A DNA stretch of 64,000 bases from Neoakkermansia glycaniphila (lineage in GTDB: Bacteria > Verrucomicrobiota > Verrucomicrobiia > Verrucomicrobiales > Akkermansiaceae). The number at the start of each line of letters is the position of its first letter. Position 1 is the stretch's first letter. Shown piece after piece: positions 16,208-24,131 of the stretch. The stretch lies in assembly GCF_001683795.1 (NCBI RefSeq), contig NZ_LIGX01000041.1, positions 186,001-250,000 on the forward strand. The letters are read 5' to 3'. The notes below the pieces were generated by a model that saw only the letters and a list, made by a program, of their open reading frames with translations, was not told where the DNA came from and did no database searches. Position numbers and translations under genes: made by a program.

Positions 16208-19200
16208 TTATTCGTCGGCGTGGTTTTTGCCAAGGATCCAGCCAAGTTCGGGATGGTTTTCCCAGTATTGGTCGAGGATGGGGGCGATGGTGTGTTCTGG
16301 GAAGGCTGTGGCTCCGTGTTTGAGGAGGAGGGTGGCGATGTCCGGCCGTTGGTAGAGTGCGGCGAGGGTGAGCGGGGTGTGGCCTGTTTTGTCCGCAAGG
16401 TTGGGGTCGGCTCCTTGCGCGAGCAGGGCGTGGACGAGGCGGATGTTTTGTTCGCGGCAGGCTTCGGTGAGGGGGCGGTTGCCGTGGTTGTCCGCCGCGT
16501 TGATGTCGGTTCCGTATTTCCGGAGGAGGGGGATGACGGTTGCTGTCTGTTCGTGCATGGCGGCGAAGGCGGGGGTCTGGCCGTCGTTGTCCCGTGCGTT
16601 GAAGTTTGCACCGTGTGCGGCGAGGCAGCGGATGACGGCGGGCCGGGCGTTGTCGCAGGCATGGAAGAGAGGGGTGCGGCCGTGTGGGTCGCGGGCGTTG
16701 ATGTTTGCTCCGAGGTGGAGGAGGTAATGGACGAGAGCCGGGTTGCCGGAGGCGCAGGAGATGGCGAGGAGTTGTTCTTTTTCCATGGTTGCCTGCAGCG
16801 GGAGTCCTTTGGAGGCGAGGTGGCGGACGAGTGGCAGGTTACCCGCCGCGCAGGCCGGGGTGAGGAGGGTGGTTCCGGTGCGGGTGATGGCGTGCAGGTC
16901 TGCTCCCGCTTGTTCGAGCAGGGCGAAGATGGCGGTTTGGTGCGGAGCGCAAGCGAGGTAGAGGGCGGTAGCTCCGTCGTTGTTTTTGCTGGCGGGGTCG
17001 GCTCCGTGGCGGAGGAGGGTGCGTATGAGGTCGGGGCTGGCGTTTCGGCAGGCTGCCATGAGCGGGGTTTCTCCGGAGGGGCTGTGGATGTCGGGCCGGG
17101 AGCCTGTGGCGAGGAGTTTGCGGACGAATTCGGTGTCTCCCGTGCGGCAGGCGTGGATGAGGGTTTCGATGCCGTCCGGCGTGGATGTGTCTGCGATGGC
17201 TCCGTGGTCGAGGAGCATGTGGGTGATGGCCGGGTTGTAGGTGCCTGTTTTTCTGGCGTTTCCGATGTGACGCAGCAGGTTGTGCCGGCTGTTGACGAGG
17301 GTGCGTGCCTGTTGTTTGCCGGTATGCCGGAGGAGTTCGCGGACGAGTTCTGTTTGGCCGTGGAGGACGGCGAGGTCGAAGGGCGTTTGTTGTTGTGCGT
17401 TGGGTTCGGCGAGCCGGAGTCCTTGTCGGATGAGGTGAAGGGCGATGTCGGTTTTGCCCTGCGTGCACGCTTGGTGGAGGAGGGTGTTGCCAAGGTTGTC
17501 GCGGGTGCGGATGTCTGCTCCCTTGGCTATGAGGTGCTGGACGAGAGGGAGGTTGCCCCATGCACAGGCGATGGAGAGAGGTATGTCGTGCCTTTCGGAG
17601 AGGTGGTTGATGTTCGCCCCGTGTTGAAGGAGGAGGTCGACGGTGGGGATGCTGCCGGAGGCGCATGCTGCGAAGAGGGGCGTTTCCCGATGGATGTTGA
17701 CGGCGTGTACGGGTTCTCCGCGTGCGAGGAGGAGGCGGACGAGTTCGGGAGATCCGGCACGGGCTGCCCGGTGGAGGAGTGTGTTTTTCTCTCCGGAGTC
17801 CGGTGCCGGATGCCATTGCGCTCCTTGAGCGAGGAGGTAGCGGATGGTTTCCATATTGCCGGAGGTGCAGGCGGCGGCCATGATGTTGCGTGAGCGGGGG
17901 ATTTCTCCATGCCTGTTGGCTCCTTCGTGGATAAGATGTTTGACGAGGAGTATGTTGCCGGAGCTGCATGCTGCTTCGAGAGGGGTGGCGCCTGTGGCAT
18001 CCGGGCAGTTGATGGAGGCGTGGAGGGTGTCGATCAGGTATGCGGCGAGTGGGAGGTTTCCAAGGCTGCAAGCCCATGTGAGGGGTGTTTCGGATGTGGG
18101 GTCGTGCGGGCGGATGGGGACGTCGATGGATGTCCCTGTGAGGATTGTTTCTTCGATGGATGAAGCCGGGGAAGGGTATCCGGCGTTGTTGTTCTGCGGA
18201 AGGGTGTAGATGCGGGGAGGAATCATCCATGAGGGTAGGGTGTTTTCCGGGGTGGGGAAGTAGCCGGGGATGTATGCCACCGGGCGAATGCGAAGTTGTT
18301 TGCGGTCGGTGAGGCGGATGATGATGGTTTTCGCTTGGCGGCGGAGGCGGTGTATGGTAGCTGCGATGTTTCCGGCCGGTTTGTATTGGTTGATGGCCGG
18401 GAGGTTGTCCAGCATGGGGCGGAGCAGTGGATTTGCGGCCATGTGTTCGGCGACGGTGGGGTCGTTTGTGGGGGGGTAGGGGTTTGCTCCGTAGGAGAGG
18501 AGTATGTGGATGGTGCCAGGTGAGTCGGGGTTGTAGGAGAGTGGGGTGTTTCCGTCGTTGTCGGGAGCGTTGGGGTCGGCTCCGCAGGTGAGGAGGAGGA
18601 GGGCGACACGGTTTGCGGAGATGCTGGCTGCATGGTGCAAGGCGGTTTCGCCTTCAGGGGTGATGGCGGAGACGTCGGCCCCATGCTGAAGGAGGAGGTG
18701 GAGGTAGGGCAGTTTTTCGTCGTGGCAGTTGTTCTGGAGGAGGGTGGGGGTGTGCGGATCCGGGGTGAAGTCAGGATCGGCCCCTTGCTGGAGGAGGTAC
18801 GCGAAGGCGGGGAGGTTGCCGTGTTCCATGGCGATGGAGAGGGGTGTTTTGCCTGCATGGTTGGCGATGTCGGTGGCGGCTCCGTGCCGGATGAGGAGGG
18901 CGGTTATTTCGAGTTTGTCGTCGCTCGTGCAGGTTTGCATGAGGGGTGTGTTGCCTTCGGGATCGCGTTCGTTGGGGTCGGCTCCCCGGCGGAGGAGGTG
19001 GGCGGCGGCGGTGGAGTCGCCGCTTTGGCAGGCTTTGTGCAGGGTCGTGATGTTGTCGTGTGAGGCCTCAGGCGGGGTGCCGAATGTGGTTTCCGGGCGT
19101 TGAGCGGGAGGGACGGAGGTTGAGATGTGGCTGGATGTCCTGCCGGTGTTCCACCGGAGGGATGGGGTGATGAGGTCGAGGGCGGTTTGGCCGTTTTTGT

Positions 19201-20311
19201 TGAGGAGCGAGGCGTTCGCCCCCCGGTGGAGTAGGGCGAGGGCGGCCGCGGGGTGGTTGTGCCTGCTGGCGAGGTGGAGGGGTGTGTTGCCCGCTTCATC
19301 GCGCGCGTGGATGTCTGTTTTCCGGTCGAGGAGGTAGTGGATGAGGGAGATGTGGCCGTTTTGTGCGGCGAGAAGAAGGGTTTCTTTGGCGGAGAGTCTG
19401 GGGGTGTCGATGGGGTATTTTTGTGCAATGTAGTGGTCGATGAGGTGGCTGTGGCCTGTATAGAGGGCGGCGGCGAGGCGTGTTTTTTGAGGGTCGAGGT
19501 TGAGGTTTTGTTGTTGTTCGAGGGTTTCGAGGTGCTGGACGAGGTTGAGGTTGCCGCTGAAGATGGCGGCGTCGATGCAGGATGTTTCTTCCGACCCATG
19601 GCCGGTGATGTCTGCTCCGTGGTCGAGGAGGAGGCGGACGAGTTCGAGGTTGCCGGTGTAGCAGGCGGCACAGAGGGGCGGTGCTTCTTCGAAGGGTTCA
19701 ATGTTGGGGTTTGCCCCCCGGGAGAGGGCCATGCGGACGAGTTCGACGTCTCCGCTGGCGCAGATGTAGTGGAGGTTGCTCGAGAGTTGTTCGGTAGTAG
19801 GCGGGGTGTTGAGGGAGAGGTAGTGGCGGATGGCTTCCGGGTTACCGGATAGGCAGGCGTAGCGGAATGTGCTGTCTTCGGTCTGATAGTGCCGGGTGGA
19901 GGTGGCTCCTCGGGCGATGAGGTGCCGGATGAGGGTGAGGTTGCCTGTCTCGTATGCTTCCTGAAGCGGGGATGGGGTGTTGTAGGATGTTTTGTTGACG
20001 TCGGCATGGTGCCGGTCGATGAGTTCGGCGACGAGCTGCATGTTTTGTTCCCGGATGGCGCGGGTGAGGGCCGTCTGGTGAGGTAAGATGTGGTTTTGCT
20101 GTGCACGTTGTCCGTATGCTTGGTCGACATGGAGTTTGCCCTGCCGGATGAGTTCCATTTGGCGGTTCAGGATGTGGGCATCGGATGCGAAGTCGGGTAG
20201 AGGAGATTGTTCCATGAGGGGCCACGGCGGGGCTGGTTGGAGGGCCGGATCAAGGGATGAGGGCGCGGTAGAGAGACCGGCCAGCAGGGCAAGGTGCAGG
20301 AGGATGCTCAT
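16208..20311 (-). CDS. Very large secreted ankyrin-repeat protein
   Basis: The 1367-residue protein starts at 20311 with a signal peptide (MSILLHLALLAGLSTAPSS). I count about 33 ankyrin repeats, many near consensus (for example GNTPLHLASRHNHPAAALAL and GRTPLFHACDNARPAVIRCL), in two blocks. A non-repeat stretch of about 110 residues, basic and Pro/Ile-rich, separates them around residues 590-710. No enzyme domain is attached, so it is a binding scaffold exported to the periplasm or surface. It leads an operon with two lipoproteins that may anchor or accompany it. The repeats give the DNA a strong periodic character. Confidence 0.9.
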   Translation of the reverse strand: MSILLHLALLAGLSTAPSSLDPALQPAPPWPLMEQSPLPDFASDAHILNRQMELIRQGKLHVDQAYGQRAQQNHILPHQTALTRAIREQNMQLVAELIDRHHADVNKTSYNTPSPLQEAYETGNLTLIRHLIARGATSTRHYQTEDSTFRYACLSGNPEAIRHYLSLNTPPTTEQLSSNLHYICASGDVELVRMALSRGANPNIEPFEEAPPLCAACYTGNLELVRLLLDHGADITGHGSEETSCIDAAIFSGNLNLVQHLETLEQQQNLNLDPQKTRLAAALYTGHSHLIDHYIAQKYPIDTPRLSAKETLLLAAQNGHISLIHYLLDRKTDIHARDEAGNTPLHLASRHNHPAAALALLHRGANASLLNKNGQTALDLITPSLRWNTGRTSSHISTSVPPAQRPETTFGTPPEASHDNITTLHKACQSGDSTAAAHLLRRGADPNERDPEGNTPLMQTCTSDDKLEITALLIRHGAATDIANHAGKTPLSIAMEHGNLPAFAYLLQQGADPDFTPDPHTPTLLQNNCHDEKLPYLHLLLQHGADVSAITPEGETALHHAASISANRVALLLLTCGADPNAPDNDGNTPLSYNPDSPGTIHILLSYGANPYPPTNDPTVAEHMAANPLLRPMLDNLPAINQYKPAGNIAATIHRLRRQAKTIIIRLTDRKQLRIRPVAYIPGYFPTPENTLPSWMIPPRIYTLPQNNNAGYPSPASSIEETILTGTSIDVPIRPHDPTSETPLTWACSLGNLPLAAYLIDTLHASINCPDATGATPLEAACSSGNILLVKHLIHEGANRHGEIPRSRNIMAAACTSGNMETIRYLLAQGAQWHPAPDSGEKNTLLHRAARAGSPELVRLLLARGEPVHAVNIHRETPLFAACASGSIPTVDLLLQHGANINHLSERHDIPLSIACAWGNLPLVQHLIAKGADIRTRDNLGNTLLHQACTQGKTDIALHLIRQGLRLAEPNAQQQTPFDLAVLHGQTELVRELLRHTGKQQARTLVNSRHNLLRHIGNARKTGTYNPAITHMLLDHGAIADTSTPDGIETLIHACRTGDTEFVRKLLATGSRPDIHSPSGETPLMAACRNASPDLIRTLLRHGADPASKNNDGATALYLACAPHQTAIFALLEQAGADLHAITRTGTTLLTPACAAGNLPLVRHLASKGLPLQATMEKEQLLAISCASGNPALVHYLLHLGANINARDPHGRTPLFHACDNARPAVIRCLAAHGANFNARDNDGQTPAFAAMHEQTATVIPLLRKYGTDINAADNHGNRPLTEACREQNIRLVHALLAQGADPNLADKTGHTPLTLAALYQRPDIATLLLKHGATAFPEHTIAPILDQYWENHPELGWILGKNHADE

Positions 20312-20365
20312 GGGATGGTGAGGGGGGTGAAGGAGGCGGGGCACAGTCGATTCCGACCGATTTCG

Positions 20366-20395
20366 ATTCTATCCGGGTTCGGGCTTGCGTGTCAA
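20366..20395 (-). promoter_or_regulatory. Candidate promoter of the ankyrin/lipoprotein operon
   Basis: TTGACA and TAGAAT separated by 18 bases on the minus strand, about 50 bases before the ATG. Confidence 0.6.
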
Positions 20396-20416
20396 GGTTC
20401 CAATCCGGTATTTTCG

Positions 20417-20440
20417 GATAACATTTTTGTGATAACATTT
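20417..20440. repeat. Tandem direct repeat GATAACATTT
   Basis: GATAACATTT occurs at 20417-20426 and again at 20431-20440, a 14-base period, in the short space between the divergent ankyrin and YD-repeat genes. It may be a binding site for a regulator of either gene. Confidence 0.4.
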
Positions 20441-20473
20441 GAACGGATGTGCAGGGTTCGGGGTTTCATTGTT

Positions 20474-21706
20474 ATGCATGAGAAGAGTCCGTGGGAATCG
20501 CTGAAGGGTATAGGCAGGGCGCTCTGGAATTATTCCGGTACGCTTGCATCTCTTGCTTTGCTCATCGGTGTTTTGGCGATGATGCTACTGCATATGAATT
20601 CAGACCGCGGGCGAGCCGATGAGTTTTTGTATTATCGCGGGCTGGTGGATGAGCCGGATCAGAAGATGCCGATCGGGATCGGCCATATTCAGAAGCGGGA
20701 GGAGGCGAATCTCGGCGAGCATGTGCGGTTCGAGTATTCGGGCGGTAAGCTGCGCCGCGTGGTGTGTGCGGATGCTCAAGGCGTTCCGTTGGCTGTGGAT
20801 TCCTGCGGCGTGGCGATTCTGAAGATGGTGTATGATGAGGCCGGGCGGGTGGTTCGCAAGGAGAATCTGGATGCTGCAGATCATTTGTGCAACGATTGCA
20901 GTGGGGTGGCGGTGCGAGAGTTTCAATATGACGAAGCCGGCAGGTTGGTCGGGATGAAGGTGGAGAATGTGCGCGGCGAGTTGGTGGCGCCCGCCAATCT
21001 GGGGTATGCCGAGGTTCGATATGTGTACGACGGAGGGAGGCTGGCGACGACGCTGTTTTTGAATGCGAAGGGGAAGCCCGGCGTGAATCGCCTGGGGCAG
21101 GAGGAGTTGCGCTATATTTACGATGAGGCCGGACAGTTGGTTGCTGTGAAGAATTATGTGGCAGGCCATCCGGCGAATAATGTGTACGGGTATGCCGAGA
21201 AGAAGATGGCGTATAATGAGCGGGGGCTTGTGTCGGCGATTTCGTTCGAGGATGCAGAGGGGAAGCCTGCCCTCAGCCGAAATCCGGACGAGGGTTGCAT
21301 GATGCTCAGCCGGACGTATGACGATGCCGGAAGGTGTGTGTCCGAACGTTTTTATAATGAGAAGGGCGAGTTGTCGCTGTCTCCGGTGCGGAATTATGCC
21401 GAGTGCGCGCGGGAGTACGATGAGGCAGGCAATATGCTTAGCGAGCGGTATCTGGATGACCGGGGGGATCTTTCGGTGTGTCCGCAGGTCGGTTACGCGG
21501 AGCGGGTGTGCCGCTACGACGATGGGAATCGCGTGGTGGGGGAGGTGTTCCGCGATGCTTTGGGGAGGCCCGGTAAGCCTGAGGGGAATCCGGCTGCGCG
21601 AGCCTGTTTGCAGAAGAGGTATGTGTACGATGGCAGCGGGACGCGCCGCCGGGTGGTTTCCGTGAATGGAGACGGCAGCAAGTGTATGGAGATTCTGAAT
21701 CGCTGA
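20474..21706 (+). CDS. Membrane-anchored YD-repeat protein
   Basis: The 410-residue protein has one membrane helix at residues 22-42 (GTLASLALLIGVLAMMLLHM) after a short N terminus. From about residue 115 on it is built of about nine repeats of 32-36 residues, each starting Y-D-x-x-G (YDEAGRVVRKENL, YDEAGRLVGMKVE, YDDAGRCVSERFY, YDEAGNMLSERYL and others). This matches the YD repeats of RHS and wall-associated proteins, although far too few copies are present for an RHS cage and no toxin domain follows. The segment would lie outside the cytoplasm. Role unknown. Confidence 0.7.
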   Translation: MHEKSPWESLKGIGRALWNYSGTLASLALLIGVLAMMLLHMNSDRGRADEFLYYRGLVDEPDQKMPIGIGHIQKREEANLGEHVRFEYSGGKLRRVVCADAQGVPLAVDSCGVAILKMVYDEAGRVVRKENLDAADHLCNDCSGVAVREFQYDEAGRLVGMKVENVRGELVAPANLGYAEVRYVYDGGRLATTLFLNAKGKPGVNRLGQEELRYIYDEAGQLVAVKNYVAGHPANNVYGYAEKKMAYNERGLVSAISFEDAEGKPALSRNPDEGCMMLSRTYDDAGRCVSERFYNEKGELSLSPVRNYAECAREYDEAGNMLSERYLDDRGDLSVCPQVGYAERVCRYDDGNRVVGEVFRDALGRPGKPEGNPAARACLQKRYVYDGSGTRRRVVSVNGDGSKCMEILNR

Positions 21707-21736
21707 TGCAGGGCGGCGGCTGTGACCTGCCTGCGT

Positions 21737-22717
21737 TCAGTGCCCGGTTTCGTGCAGGATGCCTTCGAGTTCGCCGATGCTTTCGACGCGGGCGAGTTGG
21801 GCGCGCAGGCTTTTTCCTCCGGGGAGGCCTTTGCCGTAGGCGATGAGGCGGGAGCGAAGCATGCGCATGGTGTGCAGTTCGTCGCCGTAGCGCGTGGAGT
21901 CGATGGCAAGGCGTGCGTGGCGGAGGATGAAGGCGATGCGTTCGCTATCGGACGGAGGAGGGGGGATGTTTCCGGTGCGGAGGTATTCCCGGGTTTGGGC
22001 GAAGATCCACGGGGAGGTCATGGCGGCGCGGCCGATCATGACACCGGAGACGGCGGTGGTTTCGCGGATGCGCCGGACATCTTCGGGGGTGGAGATGTCC
22101 CCGTTACCGATGACGGGTACGGGGCAGGCTGCGGCGCAGGTGTGGATGGCGTCCCAATCGGCCCGGCCACCGTATTGCTGGGAGCGTGTGCGTCCATGGA
22201 TGGCGATGGCGGAGATGCCTGCCTGTACGAGGCGGTCGCAGGTTTCGAGGGCGCAGATGGTTTGAGCGTCCCATCCGAGGCGTATTTTGGCGGTGACGGG
22301 TACGTCCATGCCGACGCTTTGGACGATGCTGCGGGCGATTTCGGAGAGGAGGGGGAGGTCTTTCAGCAGGGAGGAGCCTCCGTTTTTACCGACGACTTTG
22401 GGGACGGGGCAGCCGCAGTTGATGTCGAGGAAGTCGGGGTGCATGGCATCGACGATGATGCGGGCGGCTTTGGCCATGTTGGCTGGGTTAGCTCCGAATA
22501 TCTGGATGCCGAGGGGGCGGTGCTGCGGTTCGAATTCGATGTAGCGGCGGTTGCGTTCCCATGCTTGGAGGACTCCTTCGGTGGAGACGAATTCGGTGAC
22601 GAGGATGTCTGCTCCCAGTTCTTTGCAGAGGGTGCGGAAGATGGGGTCCGTGACTCCCGCCATGGGGGCGAGGTAGAGGGGGAAGGCGTTGCCGTTGAAC
22701 CAGGGGAGTGTGTACAT
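21737..22717 (-). CDS. dusB: tRNA-dihydrouridine synthase DusB
   Basis: The 326-residue product reduces specific uridines in the tRNA D-loop with FMN and NADPH. Key features are LAPMAGVTDPIFRTL at 16-30, DINCGCPVPKVVGKNGG with the catalytic acid Cys103, HGRTRSQQYGG, VIGNGDI and GVMIGRAAM, all typical of the DusB/Nifr3 branch. Length is as expected. It is divergent from hisC, with the two promoters packed in the ~110 bases between them. It is not paired with fis as in enterobacteria. Confidence 0.95.
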   Translation of the reverse strand: MYTLPWFNGNAFPLYLAPMAGVTDPIFRTLCKELGADILVTEFVSTEGVLQAWERNRRYIEFEPQHRPLGIQIFGANPANMAKAARIIVDAMHPDFLDINCGCPVPKVVGKNGGSSLLKDLPLLSEIARSIVQSVGMDVPVTAKIRLGWDAQTICALETCDRLVQAGISAIAIHGRTRSQQYGGRADWDAIHTCAAACPVPVIGNGDISTPEDVRRIRETTAVSGVMIGRAAMTSPWIFAQTREYLRTGNIPPPPSDSERIAFILRHARLAIDSTRYGDELHTMRMLRSRLIAYGKGLPGGKSLRAQLARVESIGELEGILHETGH

Positions 22718-22738
22718 CGTGCGCCGGGAGGGCGGCGC

Positions 22739-22767
22739 ATTGTACCCGTTTTGTCATGGCATGGGAA
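22739..22767 (-). promoter_or_regulatory. Candidate dusB promoter
   Basis: TTCCCA and TACAAT separated by 17 bases on the minus strand. The -35 box is weak; the -10 box is good and lies about 21 bases before the ATG. Confidence 0.35.
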
Positions 22768-22787
22768 GAAAAATGCGTGTCCGGGTC

Positions 22788-22816
22788 TTGTGTGGCAGGT
22801 GGAGTTGGGTTAGAAT
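22788..22816 (+). promoter_or_regulatory. Candidate hisC promoter
   Basis: TTGTGT and TAGAAT with 17 bases between them. The -10 box ends 10 bases before the ATG at 22827, so the mRNA leader would be only a few bases. Confidence 0.5.
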
Positions 22817-22826
22817 GGCGCGTCTT

Positions 22827-23924
22827 ATGAGCATTGAAGATTATGCCAATCCGTATGTTCTCGATCTGGTGGCCTATGAACCGGGCAAGCCGATCGAGGA
22901 AACCGCCCGCGAGCTGGGCCTGAATCCCGAGGATATTGTGAAGCTCGCTTCGAACGAGAATCCGCTCGGCCCGTCGGCCGTGGCGGTGGACGCGATTGCG
23001 AAGGCGGCGGCGGGGGTGCATATTTACCCGGACGGTGCGGCGTTCGATTTGCGGACGGCGATCGCCCGGCGGCACGGCGTGGATTTCCGCGAGACGGCGG
23101 TCGGTACGGGCAGCAGCGAGATTATCGAGCTGGTGTGCCACGCGATGCTGAATCCGCAGGCGGAGGTGATTGCCGCGAAGCATGCTTTTTCGATGTACCC
23201 GATTATGGCGAAGCTGTTCGGCGCCCGTTACGTGGAGGTGCCGAACAAGCCGGACTGGTCGCACGATTTGCAGGCGATGCTGAAGGCGATTACGCCGAAT
23301 ACGCGTGTCGTGTTTATTACGAATCCGACGAATCCCGTGGGCACGGTGGTGTCGCAGCAGGAGATCGACGATTTCATGGCGGCGGTGCCGGAGCATGTGC
23401 TGGTGTGTTTCGACGAGGCCTATTACGAGTTTTCCGAGGTTCCGGCGGATACGGTGAAGTTCGTGAAGCAGGGCAGGAATGTGATTGTTCTGCGTACGTT
23501 TTCCAAGGTGTACGGTCTTGCGGGGATTCGTGTGGGGTATGGGCTTGCGCCCGAGTCGGTGTGCCAGATGCTGCATAAGGCCCGTGCTCCGTTCAATTTG
23601 CATTTGATTGCCCAGTCGGCGGCTCTCGCTGCGCTGGAGGATCAGGAGCATGTGCGGAGGACTGTGGATATGACGCGTGCCGGGATGAAGGTTTATGAGG
23701 AGGCGTTCCGTGAGATGGGGCTCGAATGGGTGCCCAGCCAGGGCAATTTCGTACTCGTGAAGGTGGGCGAAGGCCGCAAGGTGTTTCAGGAGATGCTGCA
23801 GAAGGGTGTGATCGTGCGTGCGCAGGACGGCTACGGGCTGCCCGAGTATATCCGCATTACGATCGGTACGCCGGAGCAGAATGCGAGGTGCCTTGAGGTG
23901 CTGCGCGAGGTGCTGGGCAAGTAG
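22827..23924 (+). CDS. hisC: Histidinol-phosphate aminotransferase
   Basis: The 365-residue fold-type I PLP enzyme catalyses the imidazole acetol phosphate step of histidine synthesis. It shows LASNENPLGPS, AVGTGSSEIIELV, FITNPTNPVGTVVS, VCFDEAYYEFSE and TFSKVYGLAGIRVGYG with the Schiff-base lysine, and ends in a typical small domain (YIRITIGTPEQNARCLEVL). Start chosen at 22827 because an in-frame ATG at 22815 falls inside the -10 box. Enzymes of this group may also act on aromatic substrates. No other his gene is adjacent. Followed by an intrinsic terminator. Confidence 0.93.
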   Translation: MSIEDYANPYVLDLVAYEPGKPIEETARELGLNPEDIVKLASNENPLGPSAVAVDAIAKAAAGVHIYPDGAAFDLRTAIARRHGVDFRETAVGTGSSEIIELVCHAMLNPQAEVIAAKHAFSMYPIMAKLFGARYVEVPNKPDWSHDLQAMLKAITPNTRVVFITNPTNPVGTVVSQQEIDDFMAAVPEHVLVCFDEAYYEFSEVPADTVKFVKQGRNVIVLRTFSKVYGLAGIRVGYGLAPESVCQMLHKARAPFNLHLIAQSAALAALEDQEHVRRTVDMTRAGMKVYEEAFREMGLEWVPSQGNFVLVKVGEGRKVFQEMLQKGVIVRAQDGYGLPEYIRITIGTPEQNARCLEVLREVLGK

Positions 23925-23953
23925 GCGCAGGCCGTTCTGCGATTGAGTTTTTT

Positions 23954-23985
23954 CAGGAACCGGGGATTCCCCGGTTCCTTTTTGT
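23954..23985 (+). terminator. Intrinsic terminator of hisC
   Basis: An 11-base stem GGAACCGGGGA with its complement, a minimal loop and then a run of five T. The region from here to 24131 holds no gene; it is A/T-rich and must contain the GH127 promoter, which I could not place with confidence. Confidence 0.85.
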
Positions 23986-24131
23986 TGTCCGTGGCATGAA
24001 GCGGGATATTTCGCTGGTCTAGTTATGGTTCTATTGTTTTGCTCATACTTTTTTAGATGTGTTTTCATTTGTTATACGTATTTGTTACTATTGGCGTTTC
24101 TGATGTCAGGAGCGGTACAAGGAAACAGATC

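Noticed and set aside
16028..17893. Long plus-strand open frame of about 620 codons inside the ankyrin gene
   Set aside because: It is antisense to well-formed ankyrin repeats, has low-complexity Gly/Val/Glu-rich translation typical of GC-rich shadow frames, and no start context.
16208..20311. Periodic sequence that might suggest a CRISPR or other DNA repeat array
   Set aside because: The period of about 99 bases is in frame and comes from the 33-residue ankyrin repeat; units vary freely at the DNA level.
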